From: Halorussus gelatinilyticus
Lineage (GTDB): Archaea; Halobacteriota; Halobacteria; Halobacteriales; Haladaptataceae
Direction: 5' to 3'
Assembly: GCF_023238445.1 (NCBI RefSeq)
Contig: NZ_CP096658.1
Coordinates: forward strand, 1,736,001 to 1,800,000
DNA length: 64,000 nt
Under the pieces are notes generated by a model. The model did no database searches, was not told the origin of the DNA, and saw nothing but the letters and a program-made list of their open reading frames with translations. A program made the translations under genes and the position numbers. Of the stretch, positions 1-8,457 are shown in pieces. Each line of letters opens with the position of its first letter. Position 1 is the stretch's first letter.

Positions 1-205
1 GCTCCAGCGTTTCGACGCCCGACTGCTGGCGGACCGTCTCGGCGAACGCGTCCAAGTTTCGCCCCCGTGCCCAGAAGAACGGGACCACCTCCTTGCGGGT
101 CGGCACGACTTTCTCCAACTCGACGCGCACGTCGGGATGGGCCGCGAGCGCGTCGCCCAGCGTGAACTCCTCGGCTGGCGTCGTGAACTCCGCGATGACA
201 CTCAT
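1..205 (-). CDS. Bacterio-opsin-activator-like HTH regulator, N-terminal part (gene continues beyond the left edge)
   Basis: The reading frame starts at an ATG on the minus strand and is still open at base 1, giving 68 residues that begin MSVIAEFTTPAEEFTLGDAL. This opening, and the later PTRKEVVPFFWARG, match the N-terminal ligand/sensor-like domain of the haloarchaeal bacterio-opsin-activator (Bat/HTH-10) family, whose C-terminal HTH_10 domain would lie outside the window. The family comprises DNA-binding regulators, often of metabolic or redox genes. The target cannot be inferred here. The family call rests on N-terminal similarity recalled from memory only. Confidence 0.75.
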   Translation of the reverse strand, partial: MSVIAEFTTPAEEFTLGDALAAHPDVRVELEKVVPTRKEVVPFFWARGRNLDAFAETVRQQSGVETLE

Positions 206-267
206 CGCTTCGTCAGACGACGCGCACGCCTAAAATAGAAGTGGCAACGTCTGTCACGAACTGGCGC

Positions 268-930
268 TCACCCGTCGCGTTCCCGGCGCTCGCCCACGAC
301 CGCACCGATTTCGGCGACGTACTCCTCGCGCGAGTAGCCGAGTCGGGGCAACCAGACGTTCTGGTACGAGGGATGCAGGAGGGGCAGGACGGTCGCGTCG
401 AACGCCTCGGACTCGACCGGTTCGAGGACCGAATCGAGGAATCCGCCCGGCAAATCGCCCAGTAGCGACAGCGTGGCGTGCCTGCCGGTCGTCGCCACCA
501 CCGCGGGCTCGACCTGCCGAATCTCGGTCCGGAGGTGGTCTCGACAGTTCGCGCGCTCGTCGGCGGTGGGTTCGCGGTTCGTCGGGATTTCGTCGCTCTC
601 GCCGTCGTCTCCGCCGTGGTCCTCGGCGGGAAAGCACTTCACCGCGTTCGTGAAATAGCAGTCCTCGCTCGCGAGTCCCGCGTCGGCGAACAGGTCCCGG
701 ACCGTTCGCCCCGAGTGCCGCGAGGTGTAGGCCATCCCGGTCCAGTTGCCGCCCCGCCACCGTTCGGCGTCGGGAGTTCCGGAGGCCGGCGCTTCTCCCA
801 CGACCAACACGTCGGCGTCGAGCGACCCGTTGCCCCACGCGATGGACTCGCGGGACTCGACCAGCGCGGGACACCGCGAGCAGTCGGGTTCGAGGACGTT
901 CCGCGAGTCGGGGTCCGGAAACTCGGCCAT
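268..930 (-). CDS. Uracil-DNA glycosylase, family 4/5-like iron-sulfur type
   Basis: The 220-residue protein has the pattern of iron-sulfur uracil-DNA glycosylases: Cys17 and Cys20 near the N terminus, two more cysteines in the middle (VKCFP and ERANCRDH), the active-site strand VLVVGEAP at about residues 41-48, and LLHPSY near residue 183. Such enzymes remove uracil, or deaminated bases, from DNA as the first step of base-excision repair. The segment after GEAP (ASGTPD) differs from the classic GEAPG of family 4, so the exact family and substrate range are uncertain. It is divergent from the GNAT gene that starts at 1008. Confidence 0.8.
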   Translation of the reverse strand: MAEFPDPDSRNVLEPDCSRCPALVESRESIAWGNGSLDADVLVVGEAPASGTPDAERWRGGNWTGMAYTSRHSGRTVRDLFADAGLASEDCYFTNAVKCFPAEDHGGDDGESDEIPTNREPTADERANCRDHLRTEIRQVEPAVVATTGRHATLSLLGDLPGGFLDSVLEPVESEAFDATVLPLLHPSYQNVWLPRLGYSREEYVAEIGAVVGERRERDG

Positions 931-1007
931 GCTCGTCGTTGGCGGCCGGCGCTACTCAACCTCACGCTCGCGGAAGCTATTTGTCGCCGGTCGCCCACCC
1001 CAAACGC

Positions 1008-1592
1008 ATGGACGCGAACGTTCGCCCGGCGACGACGAGCGACGTGGCCGACGTGCGGCGGGTCGCCCGCGAGTCGTGGCACGCGACGTACGACGACCTG
1101 CTCGGCCCCGAGGCGGTCGAATCGGTCGTGGACGACTGGTACGACCTCTACTCGCTGCGTCGGTCGGTCGAGCGCGGGGACGGCGCGTTTCTGGTCGCCG
1201 AGCGCGAGGAGGACGGAGGGACCGACGAAAGCGACGCGGGCGACGCGGCGACCGGCGAGGGCGACACGGGAACCGACGCTCGCGACCCCGAGATAGTCGG
1301 CTTCGGGCAGGGCGTCCTCGGCGGCGGAGACGCCGAGGACGGCGCGGCCCAACTCCCCAGACTCTACGTCCACCCCGACTGCTGGGGCGAGGGCGTCGGC
1401 ACCGCGCTCGCCGAGCGCATCGAGTCGTGGGCCGCCGAGCGGGGGGCCGAGCGCCTCCGTCTCGTCGTGCTGGCCGACAACGAGGTCGGAAACGCCTTCT
1501 ACGAGTCCCGAGGCTTCCGGACGGTCGGCTCGCGCGAGTCGGAGTTCGATGGCGAGACCGTCACCGACTACGTTCGCGAGAAAGAGCTGTAA
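1008..1592 (+). CDS. GNAT-family N-acetyltransferase
   Basis: A 194-residue protein. I start it at the ATG at 1008 because MDANVRPATTSDVADVRRVA is the usual beta1-alpha1 opening of GNAT enzymes; the open frame upstream lacks haloarchaeal character. An acidic, Gly/Asp-rich insert lies at about residues 70-90. The acetyl-CoA site is visible as LYVHPDCWGEGVGTAL, a variant of the Q/RxxGxG/A loop, followed by the typical NAFYESRGF. It transfers an acetyl group from acetyl-CoA to an unknown amine. Nothing in the neighbourhood identifies the acceptor. Confidence 0.82.
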   Translation: MDANVRPATTSDVADVRRVARESWHATYDDLLGPEAVESVVDDWYDLYSLRRSVERGDGAFLVAEREEDGGTDESDAGDAATGEGDTGTDARDPEIVGFGQGVLGGGDAEDGAAQLPRLYVHPDCWGEGVGTALAERIESWAAERGAERLRLVVLADNEVGNAFYESRGFRTVGSRESEFDGETVTDYVREKEL

Positions 1593-1629
1593 TCTTCTAC
1601 TGCGTCTCCCCGACCACCTCGGGGTCGCG

Positions 1630-2907
1630 CTACTCTTCGACGACTTCGAGACCGCGGTTGTTGACCGCGGCGGCGTCGAGACCGACCTCTTCGAGGAACT
1701 GCTTGTACTCGCGTTCGCAGGCCTCGGCGTCGGCCTGCTTGTCGCTGGCGCGGTCGCAGAGCGCCACGAGGTCCTCGGGCACGTCGTTGGTGTACACTAT
1801 CCAGTGGTTGATGAGGTCCGACAGGCGTCGGATGGGCGAGGTGAAGTGACCGTATATCTCGAAGTTGAGCGCGTGGTGGCCGCCGAACGGGTCGTTCATG
1901 TAGCGCGCTCGCGGCATGACCTTCATCACGGCCCACTGAATCTTGTCGAGTTGTCGGTCCGGAGCGTCTTCGAGCGTCGCGTTGACCGCCTGTCGGGGGT
2001 CGTCCCACTTCGACCCCGGAATCGAGACGCCGTCCAAGTCCTGAATCTCCTGTAGGGCTTCGCTCCACTCGTCGGGACTCGGTTGCGGGTGGACGCGATA
2101 CATCGCCTCGACGCCGCGGTTCCACATGAGTTCGTGGGTGACGGCCTTGTTCGCCTTCAGCATCGACTCCTCGATGATGGTGTGAGCGCGGTCCCGGCGG
2201 GGGTTGAGGACGAGGCTCCCCTCGTCCTTGCGCTGTTGGTGCATCTTGTCGGCCAACTCGAAGGCGAGTTTGTTCTCCTCGTGGAGGTCGGCGTCCTCGT
2301 CGTCGATGCGGCGCTCGGCCTGCGTGTAGGTCAGTCGCTCGTCGCTGTTGATGACCGACTTGTAAATCTCGATGTTCTCGTAGCCCAGATTCTCCTTGTC
2401 GAGGTGCATCTCGACGGTGTGGGCGAGTCGGTCCTCGTTGGGGACCAGCGAGCAGACCGTCTCCGCGAGGACCGGCGGGAGCATGTGCATCGTGTAGGCG
2501 GGCAGGTAGACCGTGTTCGCGCGCTCGACGGCCTCCTCCCACATGTTGGTGTCCGGGTTGACGTAGTGAGTCACGTCCGCGATGTGGACCCAGAGGACGT
2601 ACTCGTCGTCGCGCTCCTCGATGGAGAGGGCGTCGTCGAAGTCCTGGGCGTCCACCGGGTCGGTGGTCCACGTCGTCATGTCGCGGAGGTCCTCGCGCTC
2701 GCCGACCTCGTCCTGAATCTCCTGTTGAATGTCCTCGGTGCGCTTCTCGGCCTCGGTCAGTACCTCTTGGGGAAACTCGTCGCGAATCTCGAACTTCTCG
2801 AAGAGTTTCTCGCGCTTCTCCTCGAGCTTGTCGGCGAGTTCCGGCGAAATCTCGACCGGGCCTTGCCCCTCGGGAGTTCCGGCCTCGGCCTGCGTGTCAC
2901 TCGTCAT
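1630..2907 (-). CDS. RNB-domain exoribonuclease (RNase II/R-like)
   Basis: A 425-residue protein. The start at 2907 gives MTSDTQAEAG; the longer frame upstream adds an unlikely MMMGGRGRG leader. The N terminus (about residues 18-75) is a charged helical segment. It is followed by the RNB catalytic domain with its Mg-binding aspartates in DPVDAQDFDDALS (residues 83-95) and the late signature HFTSPIRRLSDL (354-365). RNB enzymes degrade RNA processively from the 3' end. Unlike bacterial RNase R, this protein shows no cold-shock or S1 domains, so it is the short haloarchaeal form. It ends in LEVVEE close to the convergent GNAT gene. Confidence 0.88.
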   Translation of the reverse strand: MTSDTQAEAGTPEGQGPVEISPELADKLEEKREKLFEKFEIRDEFPQEVLTEAEKRTEDIQQEIQDEVGEREDLRDMTTWTTDPVDAQDFDDALSIEERDDEYVLWVHIADVTHYVNPDTNMWEEAVERANTVYLPAYTMHMLPPVLAETVCSLVPNEDRLAHTVEMHLDKENLGYENIEIYKSVINSDERLTYTQAERRIDDEDADLHEENKLAFELADKMHQQRKDEGSLVLNPRRDRAHTIIEESMLKANKAVTHELMWNRGVEAMYRVHPQPSPDEWSEALQEIQDLDGVSIPGSKWDDPRQAVNATLEDAPDRQLDKIQWAVMKVMPRARYMNDPFGGHHALNFEIYGHFTSPIRRLSDLINHWIVYTNDVPEDLVALCDRASDKQADAEACEREYKQFLEEVGLDAAAVNNRGLEVVEE

Positions 2908-3119
2908 ACAGAGGGATAACGGAGTCGAGTAGTTAGGCGTATCGGAGCGGTGCGAGAACCCCCGTCCGCGGCCGCCCATCATCACCCCACCGCTCGCCGA
3001 CGCCTACACTGTTCACTAACCCCACCACCGCCCTAGACACCCCGGCGTGGCAATCGATGCAGCGTCGGCGCACCGTTCGTGCGGTGTCGCCGCCGTCGTG
3101 TGGCGTCGTTAGCCGTCGC

Positions 3120-3419
3120 CTACCGCTCGTGGTCGAGGGGTCCGTACCGCTCCTCGACGGCGTTCCAGTACGCCTCCAGAAACTCCAGTTCGGCCAGTCC
3201 CCCGGCGTCGATGTCTACCAGCAGGTCTTCGAGTTCGTCGCGCGGTTGGTGACAGAGGTCGGTGTGACAGCCTTTACAGAGGTACTCGAACTGTTTGCCC
3301 TTCCGGTCCCAGCGGTCGCCCTCCTTGTCGTACTCTCGGGCGTCCGAGCGACGAGTGGTCTCACCGCAGGCGATACAATCGACCGAGTCGTTTCCCCGGT
3401 TGCTCCGGGAACCCCACAT
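3120..3419 (-). CDS. Small haloarchaeal zinc-finger protein (DUF7562-like)
   Basis: A 99-residue protein read from the ATG that gives MWGSRSNRGND; four codons upstream (MDTG) are also open. It carries two CxxC pairs, CIACG at about residue 15 and CKGC at about residue 49, which together could bind one zinc ion, followed by CHQPRDELEDLLVDIDAGGL. I recognise the pattern as a conserved haloarchaeal family without known function. DNA or RNA binding is possible but unsupported. It stands alone between the RNB gene and the rhodanese gene. Confidence 0.7.
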   Translation of the reverse strand: MWGSRSNRGNDSVDCIACGETTRRSDAREYDKEGDRWDRKGKQFEYLCKGCHTDLCHQPRDELEDLLVDIDAGGLAELEFLEAYWNAVEERYGPLDHER

Positions 3420-3605
3420 ACCAGTATCCACGGGCCGGGCTTACTTGCGGTTTTTGGTCGTTTCCTGAGTAGATTCGACGGGAATGAACGCGAAATTAAC
3501 GACGGCTTACCCCGGCACTCTCGGGTCGAACGCGCCCGGAGCGCAGCCGGATTCCGACTCCGAGCATCGCGGGGCTTATCCACCCGGACCGCCAACGTGG
3601 GGTCG

Positions 3606-3995
3606 ATGGACGCCGAAATCGCTCCCGACGAGGTTCGGGAGCTCCTCGACGCCGACGACGAGGTCCGAATCCTGGACATCCGCTCGGAGGAAGAGTTCGA
3701 GCGCGGACACATCCCCGGCAGCGAGAACGTGCCGTTCCACGCGCTCGCCGACGAGATAGAGCGACTCGACGGCGCGCGGCGCGTCGTCACCGTCTGCCCG
3801 CACGGGAAAGCCAGCGTGCAGGCCGCGCGACTCGTCGCCTCCTACGAGGGTCTGCCCGACGACGCGCGCGTCGAGAGCATGGCCGGCGGTCTCTCGGAGT
3901 GGGACCACGAACTGGAGACCGCCGAGGGGTCGGCGGGCGACGCAGAAGCCGACGCGTCGGAGAACTCCGCCGACGGTCCGGACGCACCGTTCTGA
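3606..3995 (+). CDS. Rhodanese-domain sulfurtransferase
   Basis: A 129-residue single-domain rhodanese. The start at 3606 gives MDAEIAPDEVRELLDAD. The signature DIRSEEEFERGHIPGSENVP (residues 24-43) and the active-site loop CPHGKAS with Cys64 are both present, followed by the C-terminal GGLSEWDHEL. The cysteine accepts a sulfane sulfur to form a persulfide. The physiological sulfur donor and acceptor are unknown. The last 30 residues are an acidic, probably disordered tail. The gene converges on the DUF5810-like gene, with only 7 bases between the stops. Confidence 0.85.
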   Translation: MDAEIAPDEVRELLDADDEVRILDIRSEEEFERGHIPGSENVPFHALADEIERLDGARRVVTVCPHGKASVQAARLVASYEGLPDDARVESMAGGLSEWDHELETAEGSAGDAEADASENSADGPDAPF

Positions 3996-4002
3996 ACGTT
4001 CG

Positions 4003-4473
4003 CTACTCCTCGTCTGCTTCCTCGCCGTCGGTACGTCCGTCGGCACTCTCCTCCTCGTCGCTCTCGTCCAGCATCTCCTCGGTCATCTCTCTGGCCTCTT
4101 GGAGAATCGACTGGGCGTCACCGTCCAGCGACCCCGTACCTGCCGCGCCTGCGCCTGTGCCGCTGGCCATCGACCCGCGGCCCTGCGAGTTGGCGCGCTC
4201 CAGTTCGTCTTCGAAGAGTTCGCCGCCCTGCGGTTCGTCGCCAGCGTGGTCGTGCGTGGTGTCCTCGAAGACCTGCGGGAAGCCGACCTCCTTGGCGTAC
4301 TCCTCGACGCGCTCGGCGAGTTCGTCCTCGCCGTCGTCGCTCCACCCCGGCGCGTGGTCGTCCAGCCACTCCTCGTGGTCGTCGTCGCCGAGCATCGCCG
4401 TGAACGCGAGGTGGTTGGCGAGGTGTTCGGCGTCGGACTGAGGCGTCTCGCAGACCGGACAGGCGTATCCCAT
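4003..4473 (-). CDS. DUF5810-like haloarchaeal protein
   Basis: A 156-residue protein started at 4473, giving MGYACPVCETPQSDAEHLAN; the upstream in-frame MALFGAGDLPRN is an alternative. The N terminus holds a CPVC pair followed by HLANHL, a possible C2H2-like zinc site. The middle is acidic (DDHEEWLDDHAPGW). The C terminus is low-complexity and Glu/Asp-rich with a short helical stretch. The family is restricted to haloarchaea, has no assigned function, and commonly sits next to rimI, as here (69 bases downstream of it and probably co-transcribed). Confidence 0.72.
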   Translation of the reverse strand: MGYACPVCETPQSDAEHLANHLAFTAMLGDDDHEEWLDDHAPGWSDDGEDELAERVEEYAKEVGFPQVFEDTTHDHAGDEPQGGELFEDELERANSQGRGSMASGTGAGAAGTGSLDGDAQSILQEAREMTEEMLDESDEEESADGRTDGEEADEE

Positions 4474-4542
4474 GTTCCGGGGTAGGTCGCCCGCGCCGAA
4501 AAGCGCCACGCTCGATGCTCGGAGAGGTTCGACTCTGGACCC

Positions 4543-5055
4543 CTATTCGTCCAAGTCTACGACCAGAATCAGCGCGTCCTCGCCGTCGTCGTAGTACCGC
4601 GGGACGGTCCGGAGGTACTCGAAGCCGAACTCCCGGTACAGCCCCACCGCGCGGTCGTTGCTCGCGCGGACCTCCAACTTCACGCTCTGGGCACCGCGCG
4701 TGCCGAGGACCGTCAGCGCGCGTTCGAGCAGTCCCCCGCCGATGCCCTCGCCGCGGTACTCGGGGTGGACCGCGATGTCCTTGACGTGACCGAACGCCCG
4801 GCCGTGATTCGGCACGAGGTTGGCGACGACGTAGCCGACGACGCTCTCGTTTCCGTCGCCGTCGAGGTAGCCCGACGACTCCTCGCGCGCGACCGCGACC
4901 AGAAAGCCGGGGTCGCCCAGATACCGCTCGAACGCGGAGAAGGGCCACGGCTGGTCGAAGGAGGCCCGCTCGATGCGTAGCACGGCCAACAGGTCGGCCT
5001 GCACCGCCTGTCGAATCCGCACGTCGTCGCCGTCCTCCGCGGGAGTCGTTGTCAC
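4543..5055 (-). CDS. rimI: Protein N-alpha-acetyltransferase, RimI/Ard1 type
   Basis: A 170-residue GNAT protein. Motif A reads VKDIAVHPEYRGEGIGGGLL (about residues 92-111), with the RGEGIG pyrophosphate loop, followed by LEVRASNDRAVGLYREFGFE, the classic RimI/Ard1 signature in which ASN.AA/V.LY..GF contacts substrate. Archaeal homologues acetylate the N termini of many proteins, so a global protein-modification role is likelier than ribosomal S18-specific action. It heads a probable two-gene unit with the DUF5810-like gene. Confidence 0.87.
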   Translation of the reverse strand: MTTTPAEDGDDVRIRQAVQADLLAVLRIERASFDQPWPFSAFERYLGDPGFLVAVAREESSGYLDGDGNESVVGYVVANLVPNHGRAFGHVKDIAVHPEYRGEGIGGGLLERALTVLGTRGAQSVKLEVRASNDRAVGLYREFGFEYLRTVPRYYDDGEDALILVVDLDE

Positions 5056-5360
5056 TGCCCGCGGTTTCTCGCCCGACCCTTAAGAGTGTCATGCCCGATA
5101 CGCGCCCCGTAATTCTTTAGTAGTACTATTCATAAGAACGAAATGCACTCTCCGGCCGGAGGTGCAAGCTCCCGAAATCTCCCCCACCCACCCCCACCTT
5201 TTGCGTCGCGACAACTCCCGAGTCGCAACTTCTTCGACTCGAAGAGTGACTCTGTCGGGCGCAAAGAGTCGCACGTGGAAGCGACGAGCGACCGATTTCG
5301 TACGTTAAACAGCAGCAAAATATTTATGCAATATAATATTACTTACAACAGAGGTGAATT

Positions 5361-5528
5361 AATGCGTGTTTGGACTTTCGTTCGCATCCAATTGCGACCT
5401 CAGCTACTACTACGTCTGCCTCTCGTAGTAGTCCCCACCGACTCGTCATTTTCTCCGCCGGAAACGGTCGAATCCGCCGCTCGGCTAGCGTTTGCTCCGC
5501 CGTCGAGGCGTGCCGTCGAAGGACGATG
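5361..5528 (+). CDS. Possible small protein (55 residues) behind a strong ribosome-binding site
   Basis: An ATG at 5361 is preceded by AGAGGTGA with a spacing of about four bases, an unusually good Shine-Dalgarno for this largely leaderless genome. Further upstream there is an AT-rich stretch with a TATA-like AATATTTATG. The product would start MRVWTFVRIQLRPQLLLRLP and then becomes Ser/Arg-rich, unlike haloarchaeal proteins, so it may be only a short peptide or a degraded gene. I recognise no family. The translation signal is the main support. Confidence 0.25.
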
Positions 5529-5689
5529 ACGTGCGAACGGACCGCCCGTACTTTTAGTCGGAACCCTCTCGCCACGCTCGAGGGACCCGCGCTCCTGCGT
5601 AGTGCGCTGGCGTACCGACGGTGTAGTCGCTAGTTCGGCCGACGGCTCGGCCTGCGACGTCGCGGTGTCCCCGTCGCTGACGGGCGTGA

Positions 5690-5697
5690 GAAAAAAC
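5690..5697 (-). terminator. T-run terminator behind aconitase
   Basis: On the minus strand six consecutive T residues follow a GC-rich stretch about 20 bases after the aconitase stop codon. This is the usual form of haloarchaeal intrinsic terminators. Confidence 0.45.
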
Positions 5698-5716
5698 GGA
5701 AGGGATTGCGCGCTAC

Positions 5717-7693
5717 TTAGTCGTCTGCCGGAGCGGGCGAGTCGCCGCCGGACTCGGCCTGCTTCTTCGTGTGCGAGAGCTTGCCACCGTCGGCGAGAAT
5801 CTCGCGCTCGCGCTGAGAGGCGTCGAGGTGGGCCGTCGCTTCCCAGTTGTCGTTGACCCGAACCGTGAACTCTTCCTTACCGGAGCGGACCGCTTCAGCC
5901 ACGTCGTCCACGATTTCGATGTTGTCGCCCTGGTCGATCTTCTCGTAGGTCTCCTCGTCGATGGTCAGCGGGATGAGACCGAAGTTGAAGAGGTTCGCCT
6001 TGTGGATGCGGGCGAAGCTCTGGGCGAGGACGCCCTCGACACCGAGGTACATCGGACAGAGCGCCGCGTGTTCGCGCGAGCTACCCTGACCGTAGTTCTC
6101 GCCGGCCACGAGGAAGCCGCCGTCGGACTGCTTGGCGCGGTCGGCGAACTGGTCGTCCACGCGCGAGAGCGTGAACTCCGAGAGCTTCGGGATGTTCGAC
6201 CGGAACTTCAGGATGTCGCTGGTCGCCGGGATGATGTGGTCGGTCGTGATGTTGTCCTCCATCTTCAGGAGGTTCGGTCCCTGCAGGTCCGAGCCCATCT
6301 CGTCCTTCAGCGGCACGTCGCCGATGTTCGGCCCCTTGATGAGTTCGTCGTCGGGAGCCTCGTCGGGCGCGATGAGGTCGGTCTTGCTACCCGTGTACTG
6401 GTCGGGCATCTCGAAGCCGGGGTCCTCGAGGTCGCCGAGTTCGTCGGCGAGGTCGCGCGGGTCCACGATTTCGCCCTTGATGGCGGCCGCGGTGGCGACT
6501 TCGGGCGAGCAGAGGTAGACGTTGTCGTCCTCGATACCCGAGCGGCCCTCGAAGTTGCGGTTGAAGGTCCGGAGCGAGACGGAGTCGCTGGCCGGGACGT
6601 GGCCGATGCCGATACAGGCACCGCACGTCGCCTCGGAGAAGTTGACCCCTGCGGCCATCATCTCGGAGACCCAGCCCTCCTTCGCCAGCATCTCGGAGGC
6701 CTGCTTGGAACCGGGCGCGACGATCATCTCGGTCGTCTTGTTCGTCTCGCGACCCTCCAGCATCTTCGCGGCCGGGAGGATGTCCTCGTACGCGCCGTTG
6801 GTACAGGAGCCGATCATGACCTGATCGACTTCCGTACCCTCGACTTCGCGGACGGGCACGACGTTGTCGGGCATCGACGGCTTGGCGATGAGCGGTTCGA
6901 GGTCGCTCAGGTCGATGGTGATCTGGTCGGCGTAGTCGGCGTCCTCGTCGGGACCGATTTCGACGTGCTCGTCGCCGCGGCCGAGGCGTTCGAGGTAGTC
7001 TTTGGTGTTCTCGTCGGTCGGGAAGATCGAGGAGGTCGCGCCGAGTTCCGTCCCCATGTTGGTGATGGTCGTCCGCTCGGGGACCGAGAGGCTCTCGACG
7101 CCCGGACCGGTGTACTCGAAGATCTTGCCGACGCCGCCCTTCACGGAGAGGCGACGGAGCATCTCGAGGATGACGTCCTTCGCGGTGGCCCACTCGGGGA
7201 GTTCGCCTTCGAGTCGGACGTTGACGACTTCCGGCATCTCGATGTAGTACGCGCCGCCGCCCATGGCGACCGTCACGTCGAGACCGCCGGAACCGATGGC
7301 GAGTTCGCCCAGTCCGCCGGGGGTCGGCGTGTGGGAGTCCGAGCCGAGCATCGTCTTGCCGGGCGCGGCGAAGTTCTCCTTGTGGACGTTGTGACAGATG
7401 CCGTTACCGGGCCGCGAGAAGTGCGCACCGAAGGTGCCCGCCGCCGAACGCAGGAAGCGGTGGTCGTCGGTGTTCTTGAAGTCGAACTGGTAGGTCTGGT
7501 GGTCGCAGTACTGCGCCGCCAGTTCCGTCTGCACTTCGTCGAGTCCGAGCGCTTCGAACTGCAGCCAGACGAGCGTCCCTGTCGTGTCCTGTGTGAGGAC
7601 CTGATCGATCTCGATGCCGATCTCCTCGCCAGTTTCGAGGTCGCCCTCGACGAGGTGGTCCTCCAGAATTTTTTCAGTTAGCGTCTGTCCCAT
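5717..7693 (-). CDS. acnA: Aconitate hydratase
   Basis: A 658-residue aconitase interconverting citrate and isocitrate in the citric acid cycle. The start at 7693 (MGQTLTEKILEDHLVEGD) sits about 27 bases behind a TATA box. The three cluster-ligand cysteines are visible: Cys297 in GSCTNG, and Cys357 and Cys360 in CGACIG. SDSHTPTPGG (residues 118-127) and the swivel-domain GSSREHAALCP are also present. The length of about 660 is typical of the archaeal/mitochondrial-like type, shorter than bacterial AcnA of about 890. The acidic C-terminal tail (ESGGDSPAPADD) is a haloarchaeal feature. Nothing suggests damage. Confidence 0.95.
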   Translation of the reverse strand: MGQTLTEKILEDHLVEGDLETGEEIGIEIDQVLTQDTTGTLVWLQFEALGLDEVQTELAAQYCDHQTYQFDFKNTDDHRFLRSAAGTFGAHFSRPGNGICHNVHKENFAAPGKTMLGSDSHTPTPGGLGELAIGSGGLDVTVAMGGGAYYIEMPEVVNVRLEGELPEWATAKDVILEMLRRLSVKGGVGKIFEYTGPGVESLSVPERTTITNMGTELGATSSIFPTDENTKDYLERLGRGDEHVEIGPDEDADYADQITIDLSDLEPLIAKPSMPDNVVPVREVEGTEVDQVMIGSCTNGAYEDILPAAKMLEGRETNKTTEMIVAPGSKQASEMLAKEGWVSEMMAAGVNFSEATCGACIGIGHVPASDSVSLRTFNRNFEGRSGIEDDNVYLCSPEVATAAAIKGEIVDPRDLADELGDLEDPGFEMPDQYTGSKTDLIAPDEAPDDELIKGPNIGDVPLKDEMGSDLQGPNLLKMEDNITTDHIIPATSDILKFRSNIPKLSEFTLSRVDDQFADRAKQSDGGFLVAGENYGQGSSREHAALCPMYLGVEGVLAQSFARIHKANLFNFGLIPLTIDEETYEKIDQGDNIEIVDDVAEAVRSGKEEFTVRVNDNWEATAHLDASQREREILADGGKLSHTKKQAESGGDSPAPADD

Positions 7694-7719
7694 ATCGACC
7701 GAATATCGACCCTCCAAGC

Positions 7720-7727
7720 GTATAAAT
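7720..7727 (-). promoter_or_regulatory. TATA box of the aconitase gene
   Basis: Reading on the minus strand, GATTTATACG lies 27-34 bases before the aconitase ATG. No Shine-Dalgarno is seen between it and the ATG, which fits a leaderless transcript. Confidence 0.5.
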
Positions 7728-7831
7728 CCCGCGTGTTTCCGTTCTCTACGCCGGTTGTAAATCCCGACGCCGTGCGGCAATAATTGTACGAACCGAACCG
7801 CGGTCCCGCGCGCGAGGCGACTCCGCCAACG

Positions 7832-7839
7832 CTATAACG
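7832..7839 (+). promoter_or_regulatory. TATA box of the dUTPase/dCTP deaminase gene
   Basis: CTATAACG lies 22-29 bases before the ATG at 7861 with no ribosome-binding site between, consistent with leaderless transcription. Confidence 0.45.
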
Positions 7840-7860
7840 TTTCGGTGGAACCGGACCCAC

Positions 7861-8355
7861 ATGTTCGAGAGCGGTCCTTTCGTCGCCGAACACGTTTCCG
7901 ACACCGACGACGACCAGATTCAACCGAACGGCGTGGACCTCACGCTGGAAGCGGTCTACGAGCAACGCGAACCCGGACGCATCGGCCGCGAGGACAAGGA
8001 GATCGGCGAGCGCCGGGAACTCGAAACCGAGCAGGTCGCCGACGACGCCCCGGAAACCTACTACCTCACCGCCGGGGGCTACGTCGTCCAGTACGCCGAA
8101 ACCGTCCGGATTCCCGAGAACCACGTCGGCTACATCTACCCCCGGTCCTCTCTCCTCCGCAACTCCTGCATGCTGAACACCGCGGTCTGGGACGCCGGCT
8201 ACGAGGGGAAGGGCGAGGGACTGCTCGAAGTCCACCACGATATCGAAATCGAGACGGGCGCGCGCATCGCGCAACTCGTCCTCGCGGAGGCGGACCACGA
8301 CGGCACCTACGCCGGGTCGTATCAGGGCGAGAACGTCGCGCTGGACGAGTTCTGA
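7861..8355 (+). CDS. dUTPase/dCTP deaminase-family nucleotide hydrolase
   Basis: A 164-residue trimeric-fold enzyme of the dCTP deaminase/dUTPase superfamily. Conserved segments are QPNGVDLTLE (21-30), YIYPRSSLLRNS (91-102, the phosphate-binding PRSS) and WDAGYEGKGEGLL (110-122). It keeps dUTP out of DNA and supplies dUMP for thymidylate synthesis. Haloarchaeal members are usually annotated as dUTP diphosphatase; deamination of dCTP cannot be excluded from sequence. It is divergent from aconitase. Confidence 0.86.
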   Translation: MFESGPFVAEHVSDTDDDQIQPNGVDLTLEAVYEQREPGRIGREDKEIGERRELETEQVADDAPETYYLTAGGYVVQYAETVRIPENHVGYIYPRSSLLRNSCMLNTAVWDAGYEGKGEGLLEVHHDIEIETGARIAQLVLAEADHDGTYAGSYQGENVALDEF

Positions 8356-8457
8356 GCCAGGTTTTCGGGATCTCCTGTTAAACCTTTTGTTGGTTCCGTT
8401 TCGTTCAGAGGAACGGTGGTGATACTTTAACCTCTTTTCCGCGCTCTCTATGATTGC

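Larger units (their letters stand above)
5056..5716 (+). other. 660-bp intergenic region between rimI and aconitase
   Basis: No recognisable protein family is seen here. The left part is GC-rich with a C-run near 5180. The centre (5315-5350) is strongly AT-rich and could be a promoter for the short frame at 5361. The right part contains the aconitase terminator. Several 60-130-codon frames run through it, but they are Arg/Ser-rich and look non-coding. Confidence 0.6.

Noticed and set aside
5771-7681. 636-codon frame antisense to aconitase
   Set aside because: It lies exactly over the aconitase gene and has Val/Asp/Arg shadow composition without any motif.
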